Shown: positions 7,806 through 15,876, counted from the first letter of the stretch. The stretch is 64,000 nt of DNA from Lachnoclostridium sp. An131 (GCF_002160825.1 NZ_NFLI01000007.1:62001-126000), one strand, 5' to 3'. Translations and numbers: made by a program. The notes: generated by a model from the letters alone, not told the origin.

Positions 7806-7859
7806 AGATAAACTTGATAAGTTTATCTAGATCTTAATACCGGGGTGGGTAAAAGTCAA
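7806..7859 (-). promoter_or_regulatory. Promoter and 23-bp palindromic operator of the HPr-like gene
   Basis: Minus-strand -35 TTGACT (7854-7859), 17-base spacer, -10 TAAGAT (7831-7836). Immediately downstream, 7806-7828 is a perfect palindrome with 10-bp arms (AGATAAACTT) around a 3-base centre, covering the expected start of transcription. This is the position of a repressor operator. The cognate regulator is unknown. Confidence 0.6.
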
Positions 7860-7893
7860 TGCCAAAATCTTAAAATCGAAAGGAAAATGGGAG

Positions 7894-9198
7894 ATGAAAA
7901 AGGCTGCTTTACATAATCTTGGCTGCAAGGTGAATGCTTATGAGACGGAAGCCATGCAGCAGCTGCTGGAGCAGGCAGGGTACGAGATTGTACCCTTTGA
8001 AGAAAAAGCGGATATTTATATCGTAAATACCTGTACGGTTACGAATATTGCGGACAGAAAGTCCCGGCAGATGCTCCACCGTGCGAAGAAGCAGAATCCG
8101 GAAGCTCTTGTGGTGGCCGCAGGCTGCTATGTGCAGGCTGCCGAGGCAGAGCTGAAGGAGGACAGTGCCGTCGATCTGCTGATTGGAAACAACAGAAAAA
8201 AGGATCTGATTTCCATCCTGAAAGCCTATGAGGAAGGCGTACAGGAGGACGCTGTGATCGACATTAACCACACAAATGAGTATGAGGCGCTGTCTGTGAC
8301 GCAGACAGCGGAACACACAAGGGCCTATGTGAAGGTTCAGGATGGCTGCAACCAGTTCTGCAGCTACTGCATTATTCCCTATGCCAGAGGGCGTGTGAGA
8401 AGCCGCAGCGTGGCGGACGTCTGTGCGGAGGTCCGCTCTCTTGCGGAGGCGGGGTACCAGGAGGCAGTGCTCACGGGAATCCATTTGAGCTCCTATGGTC
8501 TTGATCTGGAAGGAGAAACCCTGCTTTCCCTGATTCAGGCTGTTCATGAGATCGAAGGAATCCAAAGAATCCGCCTGGGTTCTCTGGAGCCGCGGATTGT
8601 GACGGAAGAGTTTGCGTCGGCTCTGGCAAGGATGGAAAAGTTCTGCCCTCATTTTCATCTCTCCCTGCAGAGCGGCTGCGACGCGACGCTTCGGAGGATG
8701 AACCGGCGTTATACAGCGGAGGAGTATGAGAGGACCTGCGAGCTTTTGCGCCGCAAATTTGACCGCCCGGCTCTGACGACTGACGTGATTGCAGGCTTTC
8801 CGGGAGAGACGGAGGAGGAATTTCAGGAAACGCTGGAGTTTTTGAGGAGGATCCGCCTCTTTGAGACCCATGTATTCAAATATTCCAGACGCAGAGGCAC
8901 CAGGGCGGCTGTGATGCAGGATCAGATCCCGGAGCCGGTTAAGACCCGGAGGAGCCAGATCCTTCTTGAGCTCGACAGGGAGAATTCCGCAGCCTACCTT
9001 CTGGAGCAAAAGGGACGAAGGGCGGAAATTCTGATTGAGGAGAAGCTGATTCTGGATGGAACAGAGTACCAGGTGGGCCATACAAAGGAATATATCCGGG
9101 CTGCGGTCCGCTCAGAGCAGGATTTGACCAACAAAATCATTCCGATCCGCATAGGGGATATGATTGGGGAAAGGCTGTGCCTGGCAGAGCTGCTGTAG
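7894..9198 (+). CDS. mtaB: tRNA (t6A37)-C2-methylthiotransferase MtaB
   Basis: Radical-SAM enzyme that adds a methylthio group to t6A at position 37 of tRNAs reading ANN codons. The N-terminal UPF0004 domain carries cluster cysteines in LGCKVNAYE (C11), VNTCTVTN and AGCYVQ. The radical-SAM motif is C152-x3-C156-x2-C159 (CNQFCSYC), followed by IPYARGRVRSR, and a TRAM-like domain covers the last 60 residues. The VNAYE motif and length 434 favour MtaB over MiaB or RimO. The ATG at 7894 follows GGAAAATGGGAG. Strong identification. Confidence 0.95.
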   Translation: MKKAALHNLGCKVNAYETEAMQQLLEQAGYEIVPFEEKADIYIVNTCTVTNIADRKSRQMLHRAKKQNPEALVVAAGCYVQAAEAELKEDSAVDLLIGNNRKKDLISILKAYEEGVQEDAVIDINHTNEYEALSVTQTAEHTRAYVKVQDGCNQFCSYCIIPYARGRVRSRSVADVCAEVRSLAEAGYQEAVLTGIHLSSYGLDLEGETLLSLIQAVHEIEGIQRIRLGSLEPRIVTEEFASALARMEKFCPHFHLSLQSGCDATLRRMNRRYTAEEYERTCELLRRKFDRPALTTDVIAGFPGETEEEFQETLEFLRRIRLFETHVFKYSRRRGTRAAVMQDQIPEPVKTRRSQILLELDRENSAAYLLEQKGRRAEILIEEKLILDGTEYQVGHTKEYIRAAVRSEQDLTNKIIPIRIGDMIGERLCLAELL

Positions 9199-9229
9199 GG
9201 CAGCTGTTTGTGCTGGCAGGAATTTTAGC

Positions 9230-9258
9230 TTGTATTTTCAGAAATTTTAGAGTACAAT
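9230..9258 (+). promoter_or_regulatory. Promoter of the ireB operon with embedded CodY-like box
   Basis: TTGTAT (9230-9235), 17-base spacer, TACAAT (9253-9258). Bases 9233-9247 match the CodY consensus AATTTTCWGAAAATT at 13 of 15 positions, lying between the -35 and -10, where binding would block RNA polymerase. The promoter is plausible; CodY control is inference. Confidence 0.5.
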
Positions 9259-9290
9259 AGTGAAGTAGTGGTGTTCAGGAGCGTGAAATT

Positions 9291-9548
9291 ATGAGCAGAA
9301 TTGATAGCACACAGAACTTCAAGGTAGTGTCAGAGTCCGAGAACCGCGTAGGCGATATTCTTGCGCAGGTATATCAGGCGATGACAGAGAAGGGTTACAA
9401 TCCGGTAAATCAGATCGTGGGTTATATTATGTCCGGAGATCCCACCTATATCACAAGCCATAACAACGCCCGCAGCCTGATCATGAAGGTGGAGCGTGAC
9501 GAGCTGGTGGAAGAGCTTCTGAAGGTTTATATTTCGGCGAAGCTGTGA
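9291..9548 (+). CDS. ireB: IreB family regulatory phosphoprotein
   Basis: An 85-residue UPF0297/IreB protein, known in Enterococcus as a substrate of the Ser/Thr kinase IreK that modulates cephalosporin resistance. Seen here: the conserved N-terminal DSTQNFKV, with a possible phosphothreonine, and [20 protein letters not shown], typical of the family over its whole length. It is followed by ruvX and a DUF1292 gene, the standard Firmicutes order. A weak ribosome site (GGAGCGTGAAAT) precedes ATG 9291. Confidence 0.93.
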   Translation: MSRIDSTQNFKVVSESENRVGDILAQVYQAMTEKGYNPVNQIVGYIMSGDPTYITSHNNARSLIMKVERDELVEELLKVYISAKL

Positions 9549-9589
9549 CAGTAGAGCGGCTTGGCAGAACGGATAGTCAGGAGCAGAGT

Positions 9590-10042
9590 ATGAGGATTCT
9601 TGGTCTGGATTATGGTTCCAGGACCGTAGGCGTGGCAGTCAGCGATCCCTTAGGGATTACGGCTCAGCCTGTGGAGATCGTTCGCAGAAAAGAGGAAAAC
9701 AAGCTGAGGCGGACGCTGGCGCGCATCGAGGAGCTGGCAGGAGAGTACCAGGCAGAGCTGTTTGTGCTGGGCCTGCCGAAAAATATGAATAGTACTTTGG
9801 GAGAGCGGGCTGAAAAATCTCTGGAATTTGGAAGGATGCTGGAGAGAAGAACAGGCCTGCCTGTTGTTATGTGGGATGAGCGGCTGACGACCGTGGCAGC
9901 AAACCGCGCGATGATCGAAGGCGGAGTGCGGCGCGAGGAGCGGGGACAGCATGTGGATGCTCTGGCGGCGGCTCTGATCCTGCAGGGCTATCTGGACAGC
10001 CTTGGGACGCAGAAGAGTGCAGATGCAGAGAACGAGGAATAG
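9590..10042 (+). CDS. ruvX: RuvX/YqgF Holliday junction resolvase-like nuclease
   Basis: A 150-residue RNase-H-fold protein of the YqgF family, linked to Holliday-junction resolution and 16S rRNA 5' maturation. Seen: N-terminal [16 protein letters not shown] with catalytic D7, [21 protein letters not shown] and the C-terminal [14 protein letters not shown] acid. I prefer ATG 9590, preceded by AGGAG, over the GTG at 9545 that overlaps the ireB stop, since RuvX proteins begin at this MRILGLDYG. Part of the ireB operon. Confidence 0.93.
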   Translation: MRILGLDYGSRTVGVAVSDPLGITAQPVEIVRRKEENKLRRTLARIEELAGEYQAELFVLGLPKNMNSTLGERAEKSLEFGRMLERRTGLPVVMWDERLTTVAANRAMIEGGVRREERGQHVDALAAALILQGYLDSLGTQKSADAENEE

Positions 10043-10045
10043 AAT

Positions 10046-10309
10046 ATGGAAAAGATTTCGTTTACCCTGAATGAAACCGGAGAAGAGGTTCTGTTTTATG
10101 TGCTGGAGGAGACACGTCTGAACGGCACGGATTATATTCTGGTGACAGATTCCCAGGAGGATGACGGAGAAGCGCTTATTTTGAAGGATTTATCTTCAGA
10201 TGGGGACAGCGAGGCGCTCTATGAGATCGTGGATGATGACCGGGAGCTTGAGAGCGTGATGGAGATTTTTGAGCAGCTGCTGGAGGATGTGGATATTACC
10301 CTGGAATAA
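10046..10309 (+). CDS. DUF1292 family protein
   Basis: An 87-residue acidic protein of the DUF1292 (YrzB-like) family. The pattern of an N-terminal ETGEEVLFYVLEET, a central LVTD segment and a C-terminal YEIVDDDRELESV is typical. No enzymatic motif is visible and its role is unknown. It sits 3 bases after ruvX in the conserved ireB-ruvX-DUF1292 order, so translation is probably coupled. Family assignment rests on motif and synteny. Confidence 0.88.
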   Translation: MEKISFTLNETGEEVLFYVLEETRLNGTDYILVTDSQEDDGEALILKDLSSDGDSEALYEIVDDDRELESVMEIFEQLLEDVDITLE

Positions 10310-10321
10310 CAGGAAAAGCAG

Positions 10322-10810
10322 GTGATATCATTGAAAATTGACAGAGAAGACTTTAAAAGGCTGCTGAAGGAAAAAGGTTTGAAAATGACCAGGCAGCGCC
10401 TGGTCGTGCTGGAGGTGCTGGCGGAGAGCCCGGAACAGCATCTGACGGCGGAAGAGATTTACGAGAGAATAAAAGCAGCGAATCCGGACATCGGATTGGC
10501 TACTGTTTATAGAACGGTTCAGCTTCTGTTAGAGCTGGAGCTGATTGATCGGATCAATCTGGATGATGGCTTTGTCCGCTATGAGATTGGGGATATGGAA
10601 AAGAAGCGGCGCCATCACAGGCATCATCATCTGATCTGTCTGAAATGCGGAAGGGTGTCTGCGTTTCAGGAGGATATGCTGGAAGCGCTGGAGACGGGGG
10701 TTCAGGAGGCGCTGGGATTTCAGGTGACCGACCATGAGGTGAAACTCTACGGATACTGCCGGGACTGTTCGGAAAAAGAAAAAAGAGAGAATCAGGAGGA
10801 AAAAATTTGA
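10322..10810 (+). CDS. Fur family transcriptional regulator
   Basis: A 162-residue metal- or peroxide-responsive repressor of the Fur superfamily. The winged helix includes MTRQRLVVLEVL and the recognition region ATVYRTVQLLLELELI. A histidine-rich metal segment, RRHHRHHHLIC, is followed by two CxxC pairs (CLKCG and CRDC) for structural zinc. Fur, PerR and Zur cannot be separated by eye. The start is GTG 10322, or possibly TTG 10331 with AGGTGAT upstream. Its stop overlaps the start of rnjA, implying coupling. No target operator was identified. Confidence 0.9.
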   Translation: MISLKIDREDFKRLLKEKGLKMTRQRLVVLEVLAESPEQHLTAEEIYERIKAANPDIGLATVYRTVQLLLELELIDRINLDDGFVRYEIGDMEKKRRHHRHHHLICLKCGRVSAFQEDMLEALETGVQEALGFQVTDHEVKLYGYCRDCSEKEKRENQEEKI

Positions 10811-12471
10811 GAAATATTAACAATTCAAAATTGCGGATCATTCCTCTGGGCGGACTGGAGCAGATCGGAATGAATATTACTGCCTTTGAATTCGAAGACA
10901 GTATTGTTGTTGTGGACTGCGGGCTGTCTTTCCCCGAGGATGATATGCTGGGCATCGACCTTGTGATCCCGGATATCAGCTATCTGAAGGAGAATATCCA
11001 GAAGGTAAAGGGCTTTGTGATTACCCATGGGCACGAGGATCATATCGGTGCGCTTCCTTATGTGCTCAAAGAGATCAACGTGCCGATTTACGCCACCAAG
11101 CTGACGATCGGCCTGATAGAAAACAAGCTGAGAGAGCATGAGATGCTGAACCGGGTAAAGAGAAAGGTGATTCAGCATGGGCAGTCAATCAATCTGGGAG
11201 CCTTCCGTATTGAGTTTATCAAAACCAATCACAGCATTGTGGACGCGTCTGCGCTGGCGATTTACTGTCCGGCAGGTATCGTGGTGCACACCGGGGACTT
11301 TAAGGTGGATTACACTCCGGTGTTTGGAGACGCGATCGATCTGCAGCGCTTTGGTGAGATCGGAAAGAAGGGTGTGCTGGCGCTGATGTGCGACAGTACA
11401 AACGCGGAGCGCCCGGGCTTTACCATGTCGGAGCGGACCGTGGGAAAGGTCTTTGACAATATTATGTCGGAGCATAGAAATTCCCGCATCATCATTGCTA
11501 CGTTTGCGTCTAATGTGGACCGCGTGCAGCAGATCATCAACTCTGCTTATAAATATGGCCGGAAGGTAGTCATCGAAGGCCGTAGTATGGTAAATGTGAT
11601 TACGACGGCGGCGGAGCTGGGCTATCTTACGATTCCGGATAAGACGCTGATCGACATTGAGCAGATGAAAAATTACCCGGACGATCAGGTGGTTTTGATT
11701 ACGACAGGCAGCCAGGGAGAATCCATGGCGGCTCTCTCAAGAATGGCGGCTAATATTCATAAAAAGGTGCAGATTAAGCCCGGAGACACGGTTATTTTCA
11801 GCTCAAAGGCCATTCCCGGAAATGAAAAGGCAGTTTCCAGAGTGATCAATGAGCTTTCCATGAAGGGGGCAGACGTAATTTTCCAGGACGCCCATGTGTC
11901 TGGCCATGCATGCCAGGAGGAGATCAAGCTGATTTATTCTCTGGTGCATCCGAAGTATGCGATTCCTGTGCATGGAGAATACCGCCATCTGAAGGCGCAG
12001 GCTGATTTGGCCCAGAGCCTGGGAATTGCAAAAGAAAATACGTTTATCCTTTCCTCCGGTGATGTGCTGGAGCTCGGCGAGGATGGCGCGAAGGTAGTGG
12101 ATCATGTCCACACAGGCGGAATTCTGGTAGACGGCCTGGGTGTGGGAGATGTAGGAAATATCGTTTTGAGGGATAGACAGCACCTTGCCGAGGATGGTAT
12201 TATGATAGTGGTCATGACGCTGGAGAAGTACAGCAATCAGCTTCTGGCCGGGCCGGACATTGTGTCGAGAGGCTTTGTCTATGTGAGAGAATCGGAGGAT
12301 CTGATGGAAGAGGCAAGATCCGTTGTGGAAGAGGCTGTGACGGACTGCCTGGACCGGGGGGTATCTGACTGGGGCAAGCTTAAGAATGTGACCCGGGATG
12401 CCCTGCGGGATCTGATCTGGAAAAGGACGAAAAGAGATCCAATGATCCTGCCTATCATCATGGAAGTATAG
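10807..12471 (+). CDS. rnjA: Ribonuclease J
   Basis: A 554-residue metallo-beta-lactamase/beta-CASP ribonuclease with 5'-3' exonuclease and endonuclease activity in mRNA decay and rRNA processing. Seen: LGGLEQIGMN at the N-terminus, the zinc motif THGHEDHIGA (residues 74-83), HTGDFK, CDSTNAERPG, and the beta-CASP motifs VIEGRSM and PVHGEYRHL. It starts at TTG 10807, overlapping the fur stop by 3 bases, with AGGAGG 6 bases upstream. Length matches RNase J1. Only one RNase J gene lies in the window, so the J1/J2 role is not fixed. Confidence 0.96.
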   Translation: MRNINNSKLRIIPLGGLEQIGMNITAFEFEDSIVVVDCGLSFPEDDMLGIDLVIPDISYLKENIQKVKGFVITHGHEDHIGALPYVLKEINVPIYATKLTIGLIENKLREHEMLNRVKRKVIQHGQSINLGAFRIEFIKTNHSIVDASALAIYCPAGIVVHTGDFKVDYTPVFGDAIDLQRFGEIGKKGVLALMCDSTNAERPGFTMSERTVGKVFDNIMSEHRNSRIIIATFASNVDRVQQIINSAYKYGRKVVIEGRSMVNVITTAAELGYLTIPDKTLIDIEQMKNYPDDQVVLITTGSQGESMAALSRMAANIHKKVQIKPGDTVIFSSKAIPGNEKAVSRVINELSMKGADVIFQDAHVSGHACQEEIKLIYSLVHPKYAIPVHGEYRHLKAQADLAQSLGIAKENTFILSSGDVLELGEDGAKVVDHVHTGGILVDGLGVGDVGNIVLRDRQHLAEDGIMIVVMTLEKYSNQLLAGPDIVSRGFVYVRESEDLMEEARSVVEEAVTDCLDRGVSDWGKLKNVTRDALRDLIWKRTKRDPMILPIIMEV

Positions 12472-12481
12472 AGGACGGAAG

Positions 12482-12880
12482 ATGAATACAAAAAAAGCAG
12501 CTTTTACAGTCTTATCTATTGCATTAAAAATCGTCATATTTGCGGTACTGGTGCTGGTAGTCGTCAGAGTCGGCAGCTTTGCCTATGAATATGGGCATGC
12601 GGTTTTTGAAGAGGAAGCGCTGGATGAGCCGCCAGGAAGGACGATCCCCGTGACAGTGCCTGAGGGAGCTTCCGCGAAGGATATCGCCATGCTTCTGGAA
12701 GACGAGGGGCTTGTGGAGGACTGGAAGCTCTTCTATTTTCAGATACTGTGTTCAAAATACGCAAATACCATGCAGCCGGGTGAGTATGTTCTCTCAACGG
12801 CTATGAAGCCCAGAGAGCTGATGGCGGTGATGTCCGGCGAGGAAGTGGAGTTTTCGTGGGATCAGCAAGAGGAATCATAA
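12482..12880 (+). CDS. MltG-like protein without the transglycosylase domain
   Basis: A 132-residue single-pass membrane protein: basic N-terminus, transmembrane segment about residues 12-34, then a LysM-like module resembling the start of MltG/YceG (IPVTVPEGASAKDIAMLLEDEGL and MQPGEYVLSTAMKPRELM). The catalytic Glu-bearing C-terminal domain of MltG (about 200 residues) is absent, and the gene ends cleanly one base before trmR. It may bind or sense peptidoglycan rather than cleave it; this is inference. No frameshift or remnant of the missing domain is seen downstream. Confidence 0.8.
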   Translation: MNTKKAAFTVLSIALKIVIFAVLVLVVVRVGSFAYEYGHAVFEEEALDEPPGRTIPVTVPEGASAKDIAMLLEDEGLVEDWKLFYFQILCSKYANTMQPGEYVLSTAMKPRELMAVMSGEEVEFSWDQQEES

Positions 12881-13537
12881 GTGATTGCAGGAGAGAGAAC
12901 GACAGCCTTTATCAACTCGCTTGACAGAGGCAATACAGAGCTTTTAAATCAGATAGAAAAAGAAGCGAAGGAAGCCTGCGTGCCGATTATACGCCAGGAG
13001 ATGCAGAGCTTTTTAAAGACGCTGCTTGCAGCGAAAAAGCCGAAAGCGGTCCTGGAGGTAGGAACAGCCGTAGGCTTTTCCGCGCTTTTGATGTGCGAAT
13101 ATGGGACGCAGGACATGCAGCTTACGACGATTGAGAAGTATGAGAAGCGGATTCCGGCAGCCAGGGAAAACTTCCGCCGGGCAGGGCGGGAGGCCCAGAT
13201 CACCCTCCTGGAGGGAGACGCAGCAGAGATTTTGCGCGGCCTTACTGGCAGCTTTGATTTTATTTTCATGGATGCAGCAAAGGGGCAGTATATTCATTTC
13301 CTGCCGGATGTGCTGCGCCTTCTGGAGCCGGGAGGCCTGCTGGTGTCTGACAATGTACTCCAGGATGGGGATATCATGGAATCCAGGTTCGCGGTGGAGC
13401 GGCGCAACAGGACGATTCACAGCCGGATGCGGGAATATCTGTATACGCTGACCCATCACCCGGAGCTTGTGACTTCTGTGCTGCCGCTGGGGGACGGCGT
13501 AACCTTAAGCGTAAAGAAGGAAAAGGGGAACGTATGA
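12881..13537 (+). CDS. trmR: tRNA 5-hydroxyuridine methyltransferase TrmR (O-methyltransferase)
   Basis: A 218-residue class I SAM methyltransferase of the O-methyltransferase-3 family. Seen: LEVGTAVGFSALLM (SAM motif I), TTIEKYEKR, FIFMDAAKGQY with the metal-binding Asp, and GLLVSDNVLQDG. In Bacillus the orthologue YrrM methylates ho5U34 to mo5U and is encoded next to U32 proteins, as here, which makes TrmR the best call. It starts at GTG 12881 directly after the MltG-like stop and overlaps the U32 gene by 4 bases. Confidence 0.88.
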   Translation: MIAGERTTAFINSLDRGNTELLNQIEKEAKEACVPIIRQEMQSFLKTLLAAKKPKAVLEVGTAVGFSALLMCEYGTQDMQLTTIEKYEKRIPAARENFRRAGREAQITLLEGDAAEILRGLTGSFDFIFMDAAKGQYIHFLPDVLRLLEPGGLLVSDNVLQDGDIMESRFAVERRNRTIHSRMREYLYTLTHHPELVTSVLPLGDGVTLSVKKEKGNV

Positions 13538-14781
13538 GAAGAGGAATGAAAAAACCGGAGCTTCTGATCCCGGCCAGCAGCCTGGAGGTTCTGAAGACAG
13601 CAGTGGCGTTCGGGGCAGATGCGGTTTATATCGGCGGAGAGGCCTTTGGGCTTCGTGCCAAGGCAAAAAATTTTTCCCCGGAGGATATGCGGGAGGGAAT
13701 CGCTTTTGCCCATGAGCATGGAGTGCGGGTGCATGTAACGGCTAATATTCTGGCCCATGATCGGGATTTGGACGGCATACGCGCTTATTTCCAGGAGCTG
13801 AAGGAGATGAAGCCGGACGCGCTGATCATCGCGGATCCCGGCGTATTTATGCTGGCGAAGGAGATTTGTCCGGAGATAGAGCGCCACATCAGTACCCAGG
13901 CCAATAACACAAATTATCTGACCTGGCAGTTCTGGCATGCTCAGGGAGCCAAAAGGGTGGTTTCCGCCCGGGAGCTTTCTCTGGAAGAGCTCAGGGAGAT
14001 CCGGGCGCAGATTCCGGAGGACATGGAGATTGAGACCTTCGTCCATGGCGCCATGTGCATCTCCTATTCCGGGCGCTGCCTTCTCAGCAATTATTTTACC
14101 GGGCGGGACGCTAATCAGGGAGCCTGTACGCATCCATGCCGCTGGAAATATGCGGTCATGGAGGAATCCAGGCCTGGCGAATATCTGCCAGTCTATGAAA
14201 ACGAAAGGGGAACCTTTATCTTTAATTCCAAGGATCTCTGTATGATAGAGCATATCCCGGAGCTTCTCGAGGCTGGAATCGACAGCTTCAAGATAGAAGG
14301 GCGCATGAAGACAGCCCTGTATGTGGCTGCAGTGGCCAGAACCTACCGGAAGGCCATCGACGACTGTCTGGAGTCTGAGGAGCTATACCGCAGTCATATG
14401 GACTGGTACAGGGAGCAGATTGCGGCCTGCACCTACCGGGAATTTACGACAGGCTTTTTCTATGGACGGCCAGACGAGAGTGCCCAGATCTACGATAATA
14501 ATACCTATCGGAAGGGCTATACCTATCTTGGTATTGTGGGCAGTGTGACGCCTGAGGGACTGATCCGGACAGAGCAGAGAAATAAATTTTCTGTGGGCGA
14601 GAAAATAGAGATTATGAAGCCTGATGGGAGCAATCCGGAGGCTGCAGTGGAAGCAATCTGGGATGAGGAAGGCAGTCCGATGGAGAGCGCGCCCCACCCG
14701 CAGCAGAAGCTTGCAGTAAAGCTCTCTGAACGGGCGGACGTGTATGACATTCTGCGCAGGAAGGAAGAGTCCCCTGCCTGA
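13534..14781 (+). CDS. Peptidase U32 family protein, probable tRNA uridine 5-hydroxylase (TrhP-type)
   Basis: A 415-residue U32 protein. Despite the peptidase name, U32 family members next to trmR (TrhP) are needed for prephenate-dependent 5-hydroxylation of U34 in tRNA. Seen: ELLIPASSLEVLKTAV, GADAVYIGGEAFGLRA, FVHGAMCISYSGRCLLSNYF with conserved cysteines, GACTHPCRWKY and SFKIEGRMKTALYV. Only one U32 gene is present, against two in Bacillus, so it may act alone. It begins at ATG 13534 in an ATGA overlap with trmR. Confidence 0.88.
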   Translation: MRRGMKKPELLIPASSLEVLKTAVAFGADAVYIGGEAFGLRAKAKNFSPEDMREGIAFAHEHGVRVHVTANILAHDRDLDGIRAYFQELKEMKPDALIIADPGVFMLAKEICPEIERHISTQANNTNYLTWQFWHAQGAKRVVSARELSLEELREIRAQIPEDMEIETFVHGAMCISYSGRCLLSNYFTGRDANQGACTHPCRWKYAVMEESRPGEYLPVYENERGTFIFNSKDLCMIEHIPELLEAGIDSFKIEGRMKTALYVAAVARTYRKAIDDCLESEELYRSHMDWYREQIAACTYREFTTGFFYGRPDESAQIYDNNTYRKGYTYLGIVGSVTPEGLIRTEQRNKFSVGEKIEIMKPDGSNPEAAVEAIWDEEGSPMESAPHPQQKLAVKLSERADVYDILRRKEESPA

Positions 14782-14885
14782 CCGTGGATGTCTTTGCCAG
14801 CTTGGGGCAGGGCAGCTCAGATATCGGAGCTTTTCTGAAAAAGGCATGTATGATTTTGCTTCCGGAAGAATAGAAATTTAGGAAA

Positions 14886-14945
14886 GGCACTTCTTTGGCG
14901 GAGTTATCATAAGATAATATAAATCCACCAAAGAGGTGCCTTTTT
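14886..14945 (+). terminator. Long hairpin with U-tract overlapping the sigK ribosome site and start
   Basis: A 16-bp stem (14886-14901 with 14925-14940, one G-U pair and one mismatch) encloses a 23-base loop and is followed directly by TTTTT. The 3' arm contains the sigK ribosome site AGAGGTG and the T-tract supplies part of the TTG start. It could terminate upstream transcription, act as an attenuator, or hide the ribosome site in long transcripts. Confidence 0.7.
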
Positions 14946-15561
14946 GAAGACTTTTCCGCAACCATTACCGGCGAAAGAGGAGCAGTATTATCTGGAGAGG
15001 CTGAAAGAGGGCGACGCTCACGCACGCGATATCCTGGTGGAGCATAATCTCCGGCTCGTGGCCTACATCGTGAAAAAATACCAGGGCTCCGAGGAGGAGA
15101 TGGAGGATTTGATTTCCATAGGAACCATAGGACTCATCAAAGCCATCACGACGTTCAACAGTGAAAAGGGGCCCCGTCTGGCGACGTATGCGGCCCGCTG
15201 TGTGGAGAATGAGCTTCTGATGTATTTCCGGGCGAAGAAAAAGACTGCACGGGAGACGTCCTATTACGAGCCTATCGGAACAGACAAGGAAGGAAATGAA
15301 ATCCATCTGCTGGACATCATGGAAAGCAGCGAGCGCGACGCCTTTTCTCAGATAAGCCTGAAGGCGGACAGTAAAAGGCTGTATGAGCTGCTGGGAGAGG
15401 TCCTGACCCCGCGGGAGCAGAAGGTTCTGATCATGCGGTACGGGCTTTATAATGGAAGAGAATATACGCAGCGGGAGATTGCGGAGGAACTTGGAATTTC
15501 ACGCTCCTATATCAGCAGGATCGAGAAAAATGCGCTGATGAAGCTGCGGGAGTACTTTTAA
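14944..15561 (+). CDS. sigK: RNA polymerase sporulation sigma factor SigK, without pro-sequence
   Basis: A 205-residue sigma-70 family factor that directs late mother-cell gene expression in sporulation. Seen: region 2 (EHNLRLVAYIVKKY, EDLISIGTIGLIKAI, KGPRLATYAARCVENE) and region 4 (TPREQKVLIMRYGLY, YTQREIAEELGISRSYISRIEK). It begins at TTG 14944 with MKTFPQPLPAKEEQYYL, aligning with the mature N-terminus of Bacillus SigK. An in-frame stop at 14920 rules out a longer pro-sequence, so proteolytic activation seems unnecessary, as in Clostridioides difficile. The gene is not split by a skin element. Confidence 0.93.
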   Translation: MKTFPQPLPAKEEQYYLERLKEGDAHARDILVEHNLRLVAYIVKKYQGSEEEMEDLISIGTIGLIKAITTFNSEKGPRLATYAARCVENELLMYFRAKKKTARETSYYEPIGTDKEGNEIHLLDIMESSERDAFSQISLKADSKRLYELLGEVLTPREQKVLIMRYGLYNGREYTQREIAEELGISRSYISRIEKNALMKLREYF

Positions 15562-15567
15562 AATTTC

Positions 15568-15754
15568 AAAAGAGGCTGTATCAGAGCGTGAGCTTCGGGA
15601 TTTTCTGTATCCGATGTTCGGACGTCTCACGGACTGACGTATGCTTCCGGACGGACTAAAAAGCAGTCCGCCTGAATCATACATCAGTCCGCGAGAAGCC
15701 GGACATCAGGAAATCAGAAAACCCGAAGAGAGCCGTCTGACACAGGCTCTTTTT
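15568..15754. repeat. Long imperfect inverted repeat (about 90-bp arms) after sigK
   Basis: Arms 15568-15657 and 15664-15754 pair along most of their length, from AAAAGAGGC/GGCTCTTTTT at the base to GGACT/AGTCC at the tip, around a loop of about 6 bases. It could act as the sigK terminator, since it ends in TTTTT. Its size is more like a mobile miniature element or a structured RNA. No ORF lies inside, and flanking target duplications were not seen. Confidence 0.75.
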
Positions 15755-15822
15755 GCGAAATATGGCCGGACACTAGGATAAAGGAAAGCCCGCGGCAGGT
15801 TATTGGAGGCCTTTTGTGAAGA

Positions 15823-15876
15823 GAGAAGCCGGACATCAGGAAATCAGAAAACCCGAAGAGAGCCGTCTGACACAGG
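15823..15876 (+). repeat. Exact 54-bp direct copy of part of the inverted-repeat 3' arm
   Basis: Identical to 15693-15746 with no mismatch, starting GAGAAGCCGGAC and ending GTCTGACACAGG. The copy lacks the opposing arm and the T-tract, so it is a partial duplication. The rest of 15755-16052 holds only short hairpins. Confidence 0.85.

Noticed and set aside
14944-15561. Skin-type element interrupting sigK
   Set aside because: The sigK frame is continuous from start to stop through both sigma regions.
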